Shown here piece after piece: positions 14,625 to 23,708 of a DNA stretch of 50,259 bases. Below the pieces are notes generated by a model. The model saw nothing but the letters and a program-made list of their open reading frames with translations, made no database searches and was not told where the DNA came from. This DNA is from a virus, in the IMG/VR virus record IMGVR_UViG_3300031974_003055, positions 1-50,259 of that record. One strand, written 5' to 3'. The position numbers were made by a program, and so were the translations under genes. Within the stretch, counting starts at the first letter, position 1, and each line of letters opens with the position of its first letter.

Positions 14625-16762
14625 TGCTTCACGATTCTTTCGACTCTAACTCTACCCTTGTAATTGATTACAACTTCATACAATCCATTAGGAAGCGCTC
14701 TGAGGTCGATCTCTCTGCCTCCCTGCCATGACATTACAAGCTGCCCAGAGTGGCTGTAAACGTCTGCAAACGCCTCTGCAGGGGCCTGGAAGTTGAGCAC
14801 ACCAGACGTTGGGTTGGGCCACATCTGAATTGAGTTATAGTCCAGCGCCTCTACACTAGTCACGCCCTGGCTGCAGTAGTCATACATCTCGATGCACACC
14901 GCATCCCAACCAACCTCACAGCAGTAGGGGTCAACCTCGATGACCCATGAGTAGCAGTAGTCGTTCGCCCAGTATGGTTCACCAGGGCCAGTGATGCATC
15001 CCGCATCGTAGAGGCATTCCTCATTGGCTGGCACGTTGGCGTACACGTTGTAGTTAGCCGCGTCAGGGTCCATGCACCCTGGCATAGGCAGCTCGCAGCT
15101 ACCGTTGTTGGTGTTGGCCATGGGGTCGTAGTTGATGGCCTCTGGGATCGTGCATCCGTAGATGAACGGAATGCAGCTATTGTTCTCTGTGTTGGCCAGC
15201 TCGTTGTAGTTGAACATGGTGGGATCAGTGCACCCAAACACAACCTCTTCACAATCTGCTGGGTCTGTAGCAGCTTCGTTGTAGTTGTAGGCTGTTGGGT
15301 CTTGGCATCCAGCCACTTCCAGCTCGTCACACACACCGTCGCCGTCCGCATCGTTGATGCACTCGTTGTCGCATCCGTAGTACTCGATGGGAAAAGTGCA
15401 GTCGCCATCCACGTTGGCTGCGGGGTCGTAGTTGCAGGCAAAGCTGAGCGTACATCCCTCAATGGCAGGCACACAGAAGTCTCCGCATACAGGGATACCA
15501 CTGTACTTGAATGGGAACTTCTTGATGGCGTCAGACCAGGGGTTAGTTCCGCCCTCCATAAACACACCGTTGGGTCCATCAAAGTAGAACCCACATTGAT
15601 TAGCTGTAGTTTCTGCGTTGCCCTGCGTAAAGAACATGACCTTAACCCCCTCTCCAGAATACAAGGGGATCTGAACCTCTTTCTCAAACCCATCACTGGG
15701 GTGCATAGTAAGTGGCCCCCAGATCTCGTCGCCCTGTTGAACTCCAATCCAGCTACCAAACCAACCGTCACCTGCTCCATCTGTAAGTGTCAGAGTAAAG
15801 TCACAGTTATCTTCTGTCTCCAGAGTATTGGCATCCTCGTTGAAGTTAATTGACTGAGGATCAGTGCATCCTAGGATTACTTCTGTCTGGCAGGTGCCGT
15901 CGTCTAGCACAGCAGACGGATCGTACTCTGTAAACCATGGATCCGTACACCCCTGAGGCACTGGTGGCACGCATGCGTCTACAGCAATGATGTCGCTGCC
16001 AATGCTCTCGTACTGAGTGGTGTCACCAACGTAGTAAAGCTCATCGCCACACAGGTTGGACACCAGGATGTTTCCATCGACGCCGCCGTAGCAGCTACCA
16101 CACATGCCGTCGCCAAAGGTGTCGTACACGTTGACCTTAAACTCTGAGCCCACGGGTAGACACACCGCCTCTACAACAGGGGCACCCACAATAGAATAGC
16201 CTGATCCCTCAGCAACAATCTCACCATCTGGGAACGTCATCAAGTCCCAGCTGATCTCAGCTGCATAAGTGTCAGGCGTAACGGTGACAAGGACGTTGCT
16301 GTATCCTTCTTCGCATTGTGCTGGTGGGAAGTCGCAAGGGGCAGGCGCGTTCGCCCAAGGGTGATAGTTGATGGCGCCAACCTGCATACACCCAAAGATG
16401 GGGGGCGGACACGCAAGCACCTCGAAGGGGACGGTCATCTCTGACGTGCTGAAGTCGTACACCGTGGTGTCCAGGACGCAGGTGTTGATAGAGAACCATC
16501 CCTCTCCAAATCCGCAACAGATGCCATCACCAAACGAATCGTAGATAGTAAAGGTGTAGTCGCCTTCAGGAAGAGGAAGAAAGGCCTCAACGTAAGGATA
16601 CTCCCCCTGGAGGGGAGCAGACCCCGCGACAATGGCGTCGCTGGAGTCTCGAACTAGCCATGTAGTTTCGTTGCCGTATGCATCACCCTGTATAGAGATA
16701 GAGACCCAGCCTGTCTGAGCAGTAGCAAACAGGGGTAAAAACATCAGCAACAAAAATCTCAT
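14621..16762 (-). CDS. T9SS-secreted Cys-repeat protein with C-terminal sorting domain, 713 aa
   Basis: Four parts are visible. A signal peptide (MRFLLLMFLPLFATAQ). Two related beta domains of the marine Bacteroidota type, with FTIYDSFGDGICCGFGEGWF and VNVYDTFGDGMCGSCYGG. Then about eight repeats of the form GC-x-DP-x(2-3)-NY-x(2)-xAN-x(4-6)-C. Last, residues 636-713 match a type A T9SS sorting domain: MWPNPTSGVLNF, YSHSGQLV, IDLRALPNGLYEVVI and RVERIVKQ. The product should cross the inner membrane by Sec and the outer membrane by the host T9SS, to be displayed on or released from the cell. A calcium-type DADGDGVCDELE segment lies mid-protein. It is coupled by ATGA to the holin (upstream) and the beta-barrel (downstream). 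Confidence 0.9.
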   Translation of the reverse strand: MRFLLLMFLPLFATAQTGWVSISIQGDAYGNETTWLVRDSSDAIVAGSAPLQGEYPYVEAFLPLPEGDYTFTIYDSFGDGICCGFGEGWFSINTCVLDTTVYDFSTSEMTVPFEVLACPPPIFGCMQVGAINYHPWANAPAPCDFPPAQCEEGYSNVLVTVTPDTYAAEISWDLMTFPDGEIVAEGSGYSIVGAPVVEAVCLPVGSEFKVNVYDTFGDGMCGSCYGGVDGNILVSNLCGDELYYVGDTTQYESIGSDIIAVDACVPPVPQGCTDPWFTEYDPSAVLDDGTCQTEVILGCTDPQSINFNEDANTLETEDNCDFTLTLTDGAGDGWFGSWIGVQQGDEIWGPLTMHPSDGFEKEVQIPLYSGEGVKVMFFTQGNAETTANQCGFYFDGPNGVFMEGGTNPWSDAIKKFPFKYSGIPVCGDFCVPAIEGCTLSFACNYDPAANVDGDCTFPIEYYGCDNECINDADGDGVCDELEVAGCQDPTAYNYNEAATDPADCEEVVFGCTDPTMFNYNELANTENNSCIPFIYGCTIPEAINYDPMANTNNGSCELPMPGCMDPDAANYNVYANVPANEECLYDAGCITGPGEPYWANDYCYSWVIEVDPYCCEVGWDAVCIEMYDYCSQGVTSVEALDYNSIQMWPNPTSGVLNFQAPAEAFADVYSHSGQLVMSWQGGREIDLRALPNGLYEVVINYKGRVRVERIVKQ

Positions 16763-17196
16763 TTCTTAGCTTTCTCAATGGTTCTACCAGCGAAGTATGC
16801 ACCAAATGCTGTTAGCATTAATATTTGCAACAAATCTACGTATGAATCCTTTACGTTAAAGGGCCAGTTGTCCATGCTGTCCGCCACCATAGTGACCATG
16901 AACATCGTCATCAAGGCGATCAAAGTTACTGGTCTGATGAGCTTTGCAAGCTTTACATCGCTGCCCATGTCTGCCTTCCAGCGCTCAGTCACGTTGTTCT
17001 GAAACTGAATCTCTGCGTCCACAGCGGCAATGCCTTCGTCTGTGTTTACGTCTGGATCTTTTTCAATAAGATTCTTTACAATGCCCAACCCTCCCTGGTC
17101 TGGGAGAAGGTCTCCTACCACATCGAGCACGTTGGGTGCTTTTGACTTCAGCCATTTCCCAAGCCCTGTGTCTTTGATTTTTTTGTTCTGTTCCAT
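16759..17196 (-). CDS. holin, 3TM-holin family type, 145 aa
   Basis: A charged N-terminal half is followed by ERWKADMGSDVKLAKLIRPV, then membrane helices at about 88-106 (RPVTLIALMTMFMVTMVA) and 121-137. The end is FGAYFAGRTIEKAKK. The RW...RP start and the G-x-Y-x-x-G-R-x-x-E-K ending match the Holin_3TMs family (PF11351 as I recall it). Such holins open the inner membrane at lysis. It begins the envelope module and overlaps the secreted-protein gene by ATGA. No endolysin can be recognised beside it. Confidence 0.8.
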   Translation of the reverse strand: MEQNKKIKDTGLGKWLKSKAPNVLDVVGDLLPDQGGLGIVKNLIEKDPDVNTDEGIAAVDAEIQFQNNVTERWKADMGSDVKLAKLIRPVTLIALMTMFMVTMVADSMDNWPFNVKDSYVDLLQILMLTAFGAYFAGRTIEKAKK

Positions 17197-17198
17197 AG

Positions 17199-20100
17199 TT
17201 ATCTTCCTACTCTAATACGGTACCTATCGTCGTTATTGATTCTTGCTTTTTGCATTGATTCTATGAGTGCATCTGTGTCAACACCAAGCCTCACCGCAGC
17301 CATGTAGTAATCTGATAACCCCATGAGGGCCTCTTCATAAACCTGCCTGTTGCCTTCATTGGTCCACGTGTTGGTGTCTCTGTCATATCCAACGCGCTTG
17401 GCATCGCTGATTATTTTCCCAGCGTCATAGGCCCTGTACTTAAACTGCTCGTTAAAATCAACCTTGTAAGGACGCTGACCAATCGACATGAGCATTCCAG
17501 TTACAATCTTATTGTCTGCTTTAGCAAGCGTTTCCATAGATGTGATTGCGCCAGGCTTAAAGAGGTCGTAAACCTCCTCGATTATAGCCTCACCTTTTTG
17601 AACATCAGTCATGCCCTCAGTGTACAGAGGGGCTCCGCTTGATTTTGTTCCGTTGATGAGGTTGTTAAATGTTTGAGCAACCATCTCTGGATCAGAAAAC
17701 GGTGCGACAGTTTGTCTTAAGGACTCTATAAGGCTTTCTTGCAGATTGTCTCCATTAAGAAAAGCGTTTTGTATTCTGTCAATATTTCCAAATGGATCTG
17801 AAGCATTCGCATCAATGTATGTCATTGAGCCTGGCTCTATGTTCGTGTAGTACACCTCTGAATTTTCTGACCAAAAAGGAAGGAACATTTTAAGGTCTGC
17901 TTCTTTTTGTTTTACTTCTTGTGTCTTTTTGTCATCACCAAATCCTGCATACCCCAATCCAACCATCAGAGCAGTTCCTTCTATCGTGCTGCGACGGAAC
18001 AAATTATATCCCATAGCCCCAGAAAGCCTTGAGACTCCTGCGTTTATCATCTCCTGGTTGTTTGTCTTCTTTCCCTCTGATATTTCTTTGGCCGCAAGGG
18101 CGAAAATGTTGTACTGTGTTCTGTACGCCTCCGCCTGAAATGTTACAAAGTTTCCAATAGGGGCAAACCTAAGAGCCTTAATTAGTTCAGGCGCTCTTCC
18201 ATAGTTGGGGTAGGTGTTTTTTACATTCTCAACAGCTGTGTCCATAACCCTGTCAAGCTCTGCGTCTGTAAGTTGATCAGAAGACTTGCCGTAATAAATT
18301 TTAGCGTATCTATTAATCTCGTTGTTTGCTCCAAAAATCTTCCAAACATCGTCCTCCGCCTGATAGAGTCTCTCAGGCTTGGACTTTCCTTTTGCAACAG
18401 CGTTGGAAACCTTTTGTCTTCTTGTTAGATTAGATTCTGAAGCTCTGTTTTCAAGAAGAGCCTGAACATTACCGTCCTCAAACAGAGCCTTTACTTCGTT
18501 CAATGCGGGGGACTGCGCGATCAAGCCTCTTTTTACCAGCTCATCAAAGTAGTTTGTGAGTTCAACATCATCTATAAGCCCAATGTCTGCGCCCAAAACT
18601 TTAAAAGGATTGTGACCTGATGAAGTATCAAAGTGGCCGTTTGAAGCAGCAATTACAGCGTTCCCAACAAAGTTTACGCTGTGAGTGACAGGAGACAAAA
18701 TGGTCTTTGAGTATTTAGCTGATGCCACCAATGTTCTGTAGGTCTTAGCAAAAACGCCGTACTGCCGCTGTGCCTTTTCCAATGCCGCGCCAATCTCTGG
18801 TGTGGTATACATACCACCCAATGGATCAAAAGTTTTAGTGTTATCTCCAGCTAACTTGTAAGAGAATTGCTGAGACCTGTTTGGATCGTTAGCCTCAAAC
18901 ATCCAGCCGTTCTTTGTGCCAGCCTCATACATATCATTCAAGAACCTGGTGTTAGTAACCATGTTACTAAGGGTCTGAATGGTCCTCGCATAGTTAAGTG
19001 TTGGATCAGTGTACAGACCCATAAACGCCTGGATATCTGGGTCTATATTCTTTTTAGGTTTAAGGCTTCCAATGTCCTTACTTCCAAACTTGCCTGATCT
19101 GTAAGCTGAGGATTGTTGTTCAGTGGCAATGATGTCCGCCAGCTCCCTGTCAATATGGCGATTAATTACTTCCTCAACATCTTCGCCAGTTCTTTCAGCA
19201 TGGTTTCGAGCAGCCTCCTCTACCTGGCCTCTCAAAATAAGCCTAGCTCTTTCTCTAATAAAGTCGCTTGGCTTATAGTTTGGATCATCAAACATGCGGT
19301 AAGACACACGCATGTATTCTCCAATGTTAGCCTCGATTGATTCCGCTATTTCTTTAGGCAGCCCTCCAAGTGCAAGCAATTCCTGAGAGAGTCCGTCTAT
19401 TTGAGCTCGCATCTCTGATGCAAGAGCTTTAAGTTCAGCAGGAAGCGGTTGATTCATATCGCCTCTAACCGCTGCGTCGAACGCCTGATTGAGCTGATTA
19501 GTTTGTTCTTTGCTCAGACCTTTGCTCGCCTTCTTAAACTCTCTGTTTACCTTACGTACAGTCCTGTCAACCAAGTTGTTGTAGAAGGACATTTGTCCCT
19601 CTTGCTTTTCCATCAAATCCCTAAAAGACCTAGTGCGGAAAGACCTGCTGCTAAATCCTTTTCTTCTAATGAAGTTGCCAAAGTCTTTGAAGCTACTTAC
19701 TGGGATGCCAAACACAGTTCTTCCGCCTTCCTTAGGCAGGAATACGTCGTCTTCTTTCTGGCGCTTAGCCAGCTCCTCACGAGTTATTGGTCTGGGTTCG
19801 AGGGGCTCGACTGGCCTTGGCTCGATGGGCTCTGGGGTTGGCTCTGGTTCAACAGATGCTTCTTCAGATACTTCATCTGCAACGGGCGTGGCAGCTCCAG
19901 GAGTTTCTCCATCGAGCTCTTTTTGTTTGCGGTTGACATATTGGTCATGGTCTCTTTGAAATTCTTCGTCTTGATCTAGTTCTTGGTTTACTCTCTCGAC
20001 TTGCGATTCAGTCTGCGCCTGCTGCAACAGGATCTGATACGCAAGGTCTTCAGCAACGTCCCCCTCAAACATCTTAGGCTGGCCGTTGGCTCGCTTTACG

Positions 20101-22100
20101 CTCACGGCTCTTACGTTGCCGCTCTCGTCGTACTCTATGCCAAGTGTTGGCAGCTCTGACTGAGAGCTAAACACATCCCCCTGCACAACGAACTCACCGT
20201 CAGGAGTGACAGTCACCTCTGACTTGATCGCTGTGATATTCAGGTCAGACACAGGCTTGTCCATCAGGTCCTGGGCATTGCCCAAATCCATGATTTGATT
20301 CTCTGTTTCAAAGACTATCCTGTCTCCGTACTCCTTGTCTCTTCTGATAACACCTTTAGTGCCATCTTGCATGGTTGCCTGAGAATCAAGGGCATCGCCA
20401 AACGTGGGAACAACCTGGTCCGCTGGTGCGATCTCTGGGTCAGTGTCGTACTTGTTTTGAATCGCCTCAATCTTGGCGTCAATCTGGCCTAGCTTCCGCT
20501 TCGCGCTACGCAAAGGAGAGCCCTCATATTTAGCACGCTCTTTCTCAAGGGCCACAAGCTTGGCTCTATCCTCACCCTGAATCTCTGGGTCAATGCCTCT
20601 CTGAATCTCTGCTCCCCTAACAAGATCATCTACAAGTCCAGCAGTTTGATCGTCGTTCGCCACGGACAGTGACATGTTTTGAATCTCGTCTGGGCTCATT
20701 TTCTGCACCATGTCAACAAACATGTCCTTGTCCATCTGCTCCCCATCTATGGAGTACACGGGTGTGTCAAGACCAATAGGGTTTTTAGGAAGCACAACGG
20801 CTGGCTTGTCGAGATTTCTCTGGCGCATCTGGTCCATTCTTGCAGAGGCGATGGTTACGGGAGTACCTGTCTGACCTGCAAGCGCCTCGAAGCCAACATC
20901 TGCGGCGCTATACTCCATGCCCGCAAGCTCAGAGCCAGCAACCTCCCCAACTCCTCCGCCTACGCTTTCTGTGGTGGCGGCAACCAGCGGTGCTGCAACC
21001 CTCTTTCCTTGCTTTTGCAAGCGGGCAAACGCTCCAATACCAACCTTGGCCGTAAAGGCGTCAATAGCACCAATTGTGTAGCCCTTTGTTTTTGCTTTGC
21101 GGACAATCTCCCCATACTTCTCCTCGTTGTTAAGAAGGTTGTAGACGTTCTCCGCGTTGAACTCGTTGTCTCCAAGTTCTTCTTGGACAAGCTCTGTAAA
21201 GGCGGCAGCAATCTCTAGCTGTGATCCCGCAGCAGCAAAAGCAAATGGGATAGAGGCGACAGCGCCTACCCCTGCTCCTGCTGGGCCTGCAGCAGCCGCC
21301 CCGCCAGCCGTTCCTCCAACTAGCGTAGCAAGAAAGGCCTCACCAGACTGCTGATTGAGCATGGATGCGCCGCTTTCAAGAAACACTTCTGGAAGAAGAC
21401 TTGGATTGGCTGCGATACCCTGAACAAACCCCCATGCATTGGGGTCTTCTGCGTAGATAGCCTCGAACTCAAGCATCTCTTTGCTCTTGCCTATCTCAGC
21501 AACCTGATCTTGATACTTTTGAACAGACTCAACGTAGGATGTAATATCATCCATGTTAAAGTTCCCATTCTTTGTAATGATATTGTGAGTCTCCGCAATA
21601 GATTCTTTTCTTTTATTGCCTTTAGACACGGATCTAAAAGAGTCGTCAATCAAGTCTCCAATAATAGGAATGCTGTTGACCAAGTCTCCAAAAGGACCTG
21701 TCAAAAAGTTGGGTTCTTCTGGAGTCTGTACAAACTCTAACCCAGGCGCCATGCCAAAACCACCAGGCGCCAGCTTTGTCTCAAACCCTGCTACTGGAGT
21801 CTCTGTAGAAACCGCATCTCCACTCTGTGGTTGAGCCTGCGGAGCTGTACCTGAGGTAGGCACCGTAGAATCCATCCCCAAAACTGAGTCCTGCTGCGAA
21901 GCAGCGTCTTTTTTTTTTACACCCATCAGGGTGCTGAAGTCCTCAAACCCTTTGCTGTAGCCTGTTTCAGTAAACAAAGTGTAGGCATCTTGGAGGGCCT
22001 CATCATTTGTGTTTATAAGAGTTACAAACTCATCAAAAGACTTTGTATATCCACCCTGCTGGAACAGAGTATAGGCGTCTTGTAGTGCCTCTTCATTCAT
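17199..22100 (-). CDS. very large internal virion/ejection protein candidate, 1633 aa
   Basis: The N-terminus holds two tandem copies of a motif of about 31 residues (EALQDAYTLFQQGGYTKSFD, then EALQDAYTLFTETGYSKGFE). I recall such repeats at the start of large polyvalent proteins of Bacteroidota phages. Further on are a Gly/Ala-rich hydrophobic stretch near residues 257-295 (GGTAGGAAAAGPAGAGVGAV), an acidic Pro-rich linker near 730-770 (EPEPTPEPIEPRPVEPLEPR), long charged helices, and a second hydrophobic patch near 1140. No protease, lysozyme or polymerase motif is visible. Size, position after the tail genes and membrane-interacting patches fit a protein ejected into the host envelope. Confidence 0.65.
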   Translation of the reverse strand: MNEEALQDAYTLFQQGGYTKSFDEFVTLINTNDEALQDAYTLFTETGYSKGFEDFSTLMGVKKKDAASQQDSVLGMDSTVPTSGTAPQAQPQSGDAVSTETPVAGFETKLAPGGFGMAPGLEFVQTPEEPNFLTGPFGDLVNSIPIIGDLIDDSFRSVSKGNKRKESIAETHNIITKNGNFNMDDITSYVESVQKYQDQVAEIGKSKEMLEFEAIYAEDPNAWGFVQGIAANPSLLPEVFLESGASMLNQQSGEAFLATLVGGTAGGAAAAGPAGAGVGAVASIPFAFAAAGSQLEIAAAFTELVQEELGDNEFNAENVYNLLNNEEKYGEIVRKAKTKGYTIGAIDAFTAKVGIGAFARLQKQGKRVAAPLVAATTESVGGGVGEVAGSELAGMEYSAADVGFEALAGQTGTPVTIASARMDQMRQRNLDKPAVVLPKNPIGLDTPVYSIDGEQMDKDMFVDMVQKMSPDEIQNMSLSVANDDQTAGLVDDLVRGAEIQRGIDPEIQGEDRAKLVALEKERAKYEGSPLRSAKRKLGQIDAKIEAIQNKYDTDPEIAPADQVVPTFGDALDSQATMQDGTKGVIRRDKEYGDRIVFETENQIMDLGNAQDLMDKPVSDLNITAIKSEVTVTPDGEFVVQGDVFSSQSELPTLGIEYDESGNVRAVSVKRANGQPKMFEGDVAEDLAYQILLQQAQTESQVERVNQELDQDEEFQRDHDQYVNRKQKELDGETPGAATPVADEVSEEASVEPEPTPEPIEPRPVEPLEPRPITREELAKRQKEDDVFLPKEGGRTVFGIPVSSFKDFGNFIRRKGFSSRSFRTRSFRDLMEKQEGQMSFYNNLVDRTVRKVNREFKKASKGLSKEQTNQLNQAFDAAVRGDMNQPLPAELKALASEMRAQIDGLSQELLALGGLPKEIAESIEANIGEYMRVSYRMFDDPNYKPSDFIRERARLILRGQVEEAARNHAERTGEDVEEVINRHIDRELADIIATEQQSSAYRSGKFGSKDIGSLKPKKNIDPDIQAFMGLYTDPTLNYARTIQTLSNMVTNTRFLNDMYEAGTKNGWMFEANDPNRSQQFSYKLAGDNTKTFDPLGGMYTTPEIGAALEKAQRQYGVFAKTYRTLVASAKYSKTILSPVTHSVNFVGNAVIAASNGHFDTSSGHNPFKVLGADIGLIDDVELTNYFDELVKRGLIAQSPALNEVKALFEDGNVQALLENRASESNLTRRQKVSNAVAKGKSKPERLYQAEDDVWKIFGANNEINRYAKIYYGKSSDQLTDAELDRVMDTAVENVKNTYPNYGRAPELIKALRFAPIGNFVTFQAEAYRTQYNIFALAAKEISEGKKTNNQEMINAGVSRLSGAMGYNLFRRSTIEGTALMVGLGYAGFGDDKKTQEVKQKEADLKMFLPFWSENSEVYYTNIEPGSMTYIDANASDPFGNIDRIQNAFLNGDNLQESLIESLRQTVAPFSDPEMVAQTFNNLINGTKSSGAPLYTEGMTDVQKGEAIIEEVYDLFKPGAITSMETLAKADNKIVTGMLMSIGQRPYKVDFNEQFKYRAYDAGKIISDAKRVGYDRDTNTWTNEGNRQVYEEALMGLSDYYMAAVRLGVDTDALIESMQKARINNDDRYRIRVGR

Positions 22101-22112
22101 TCTGCTAAGGTA

Positions 22113-23708
22113 TTAGTATCTTGATGTATCTGGTCTGCCTGTTTGAGCAGGAGGAGCTCCTTGCTGCTGGGCCTGCTCCATTGCATTGTACTTCTGATAA
22201 GCTCTTTCTACAAGCTTGTCTATGCTCATGTGACCATCATAGCTGTCCTTTAAGTAGAAGTCAATCTTCTTAATGACGTCAATGTCTTGCTCACCATCTA
22301 GAATGGCCATACTGTATGGCGATCCATCAACTGAAATGTTGTTTATTACAACCTGATACTTGCCGTCACCAGTTGGGGCAATGGCCAAGTCTGTTGGCGC
22401 AATCTGAATGACTGGGTCAACGTCAGGATAAACCTCTTCGCCTGCTGCATTTACCGTAGGAACATACGATGGGTTTTCAATATCAACCTTTACCCTGTCC
22501 TTTGTAAGTCTTTCGAGGGTGTAGTGCTCTGCAAATGCCAGGCCTTCTCCTCTCCGCAGTGCGTCAACGTTGCCAAACATCATGCTTGGGTCTCCACTAA
22601 TTTGACGGAAAGCAGCGGGGCTGCTGTCAAACACCTCTGCCTCCACTTCTTGAAGCGTCAGCCCGTTGGTGTTATTTCCAGATTCGTCATCTTGTCTTTT
22701 ACCCTCGAACGCAGCCTGCCTTACAAGGTCCTGTATTGCTTGGCTTTCATACCTAAAGATTGCCTCTTGATATGTCTTGGCGTTCTCACCAATAAAGTTG
22801 CCCGCGTTGTCTCTTTCGTTTGCAATGTATTCGTTTACAAGTTGAGTGTTCCCAAGCATTGCATCAGGGAAGTAATCTTCAATGATTCGCATGCGAGTCT
22901 CCAATCCATCATTAGTTTGATTCAACTTGATGATTGATGTAGCTTTTTCAAGCGCTTTATTAGGGTCATACTCTTTATCCAGGGTGGTTGCTGCCTCTTG
23001 AACAACTCCTGTGGCAATTTCAAGCATCGTCTTGGTAGCCTTGCTACCTAGAAATTGCATGGGATCATAAATGCTGGCATTCGTCCAGGCCTCCATTTCA
23101 TAGATAGGCATCTCGCCTTGGTCTCCTCCAGCAGGCAGGGCGTAGACAACACCGTTCTCACCAAGCCTGTAGTTAGTCGCAAAGCCACCTCGATAGTACA
23201 TCTCTCTTTCAGCAAACTTGTTGATATCCAGGTCCAGCTGAGCAATAGGTGACTTCTCTTTTGCGTAATCGTTTCTTTTCCCAGGGTCACTGGCAAGCTC
23301 AAAAAGCTGATCGTGCAAACCCACAACTGACTCATCCTGAGTGTGAGCGGTGTGCTTTACATACCAATCTTGTATGTCATCGAGAGCCTGTTCAACCACA
23401 GCAGTGTCTGCGGTGAAGTAGTTTGTTTCTTCTAGCTTTTGTTGCCTGTACTCATTGAACAGAGGGCGCAATGGTGGAATAAGTTTGCTAGAATCATATC
23501 CGTCCGCGCGAGCTGCATTCGTAGCCGCTATTTTTTTAGCATTGGCCAGCTCTCTTGCCTGCTGAACCTGCTGAGCATTTTTGAGCGCCTGGTCCCTTTC
23601 AATGGCTCTCTGAAACCTAGCGTTACGAACCTGAATAGACTGGTTGATATCCTCAAACCCAGGAGTTTGGGTTGGGGCTGGCGTGGTGTAAAGGAATCCG
23701 TTAGACAT
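22113..23708 (-). CDS. virion/internal protein candidate, 531 aa
   Basis: A 531-residue protein with a disordered N-terminus (MSNGFLYTTPAPTQTPGFED), a Gln/Ala-rich helix (residues 38-68), an alpha/beta middle and a Gln/Pro-rich end (YNAMEQAQQQGAPPAQTGRP). No known domain. It lies between two other large candidates for the internal virion set, overlaps the upstream gene by 8 bases and precedes the 1633-residue gene by 12 bases. Confidence 0.6.
   Translation of the reverse strand: MSNGFLYTTPAPTQTPGFEDINQSIQVRNARFQRAIERDQALKNAQQVQQARELANAKKIAATNAARADGYDSSKLIPPLRPLFNEYRQQKLEETNYFTADTAVVEQALDDIQDWYVKHTAHTQDESVVGLHDQLFELASDPGKRNDYAKEKSPIAQLDLDINKFAEREMYYRGGFATNYRLGENGVVYALPAGGDQGEMPIYEMEAWTNASIYDPMQFLGSKATKTMLEIATGVVQEAATTLDKEYDPNKALEKATSIIKLNQTNDGLETRMRIIEDYFPDAMLGNTQLVNEYIANERDNAGNFIGENAKTYQEAIFRYESQAIQDLVRQAAFEGKRQDDESGNNTNGLTLQEVEAEVFDSSPAAFRQISGDPSMMFGNVDALRRGEGLAFAEHYTLERLTKDRVKVDIENPSYVPTVNAAGEEVYPDVDPVIQIAPTDLAIAPTGDGKYQVVINNISVDGSPYSMAILDGEQDIDVIKKIDFYLKDSYDGHMSIDKLVERAYQKYNAMEQAQQQGAPPAQTGRPDTSRY

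Noticed and set aside
14860-15780. 306-residue minus-strand ORF inside the T9SS protein gene
   Set aside because: A shifted frame of the repeat-rich secreted-protein gene. Composition is Thr/Ser/Arg-biased with no start context and no domain.
15302-15853. Plus-strand ORF of 183 residues opposite the secreted protein
   Set aside because: Antisense to conserved repeats; no independent support.
14900-16400. Regular repeats that might suggest a CRISPR array
   Set aside because: Periodicity is at the protein level (Cys motifs), with no conserved DNA repeat or spacer structure.
20679-21218. Plus-strand ORF of 179 residues opposite the 1633-aa gene
   Set aside because: Antisense shadow with Leu/Cys/His-rich random composition.
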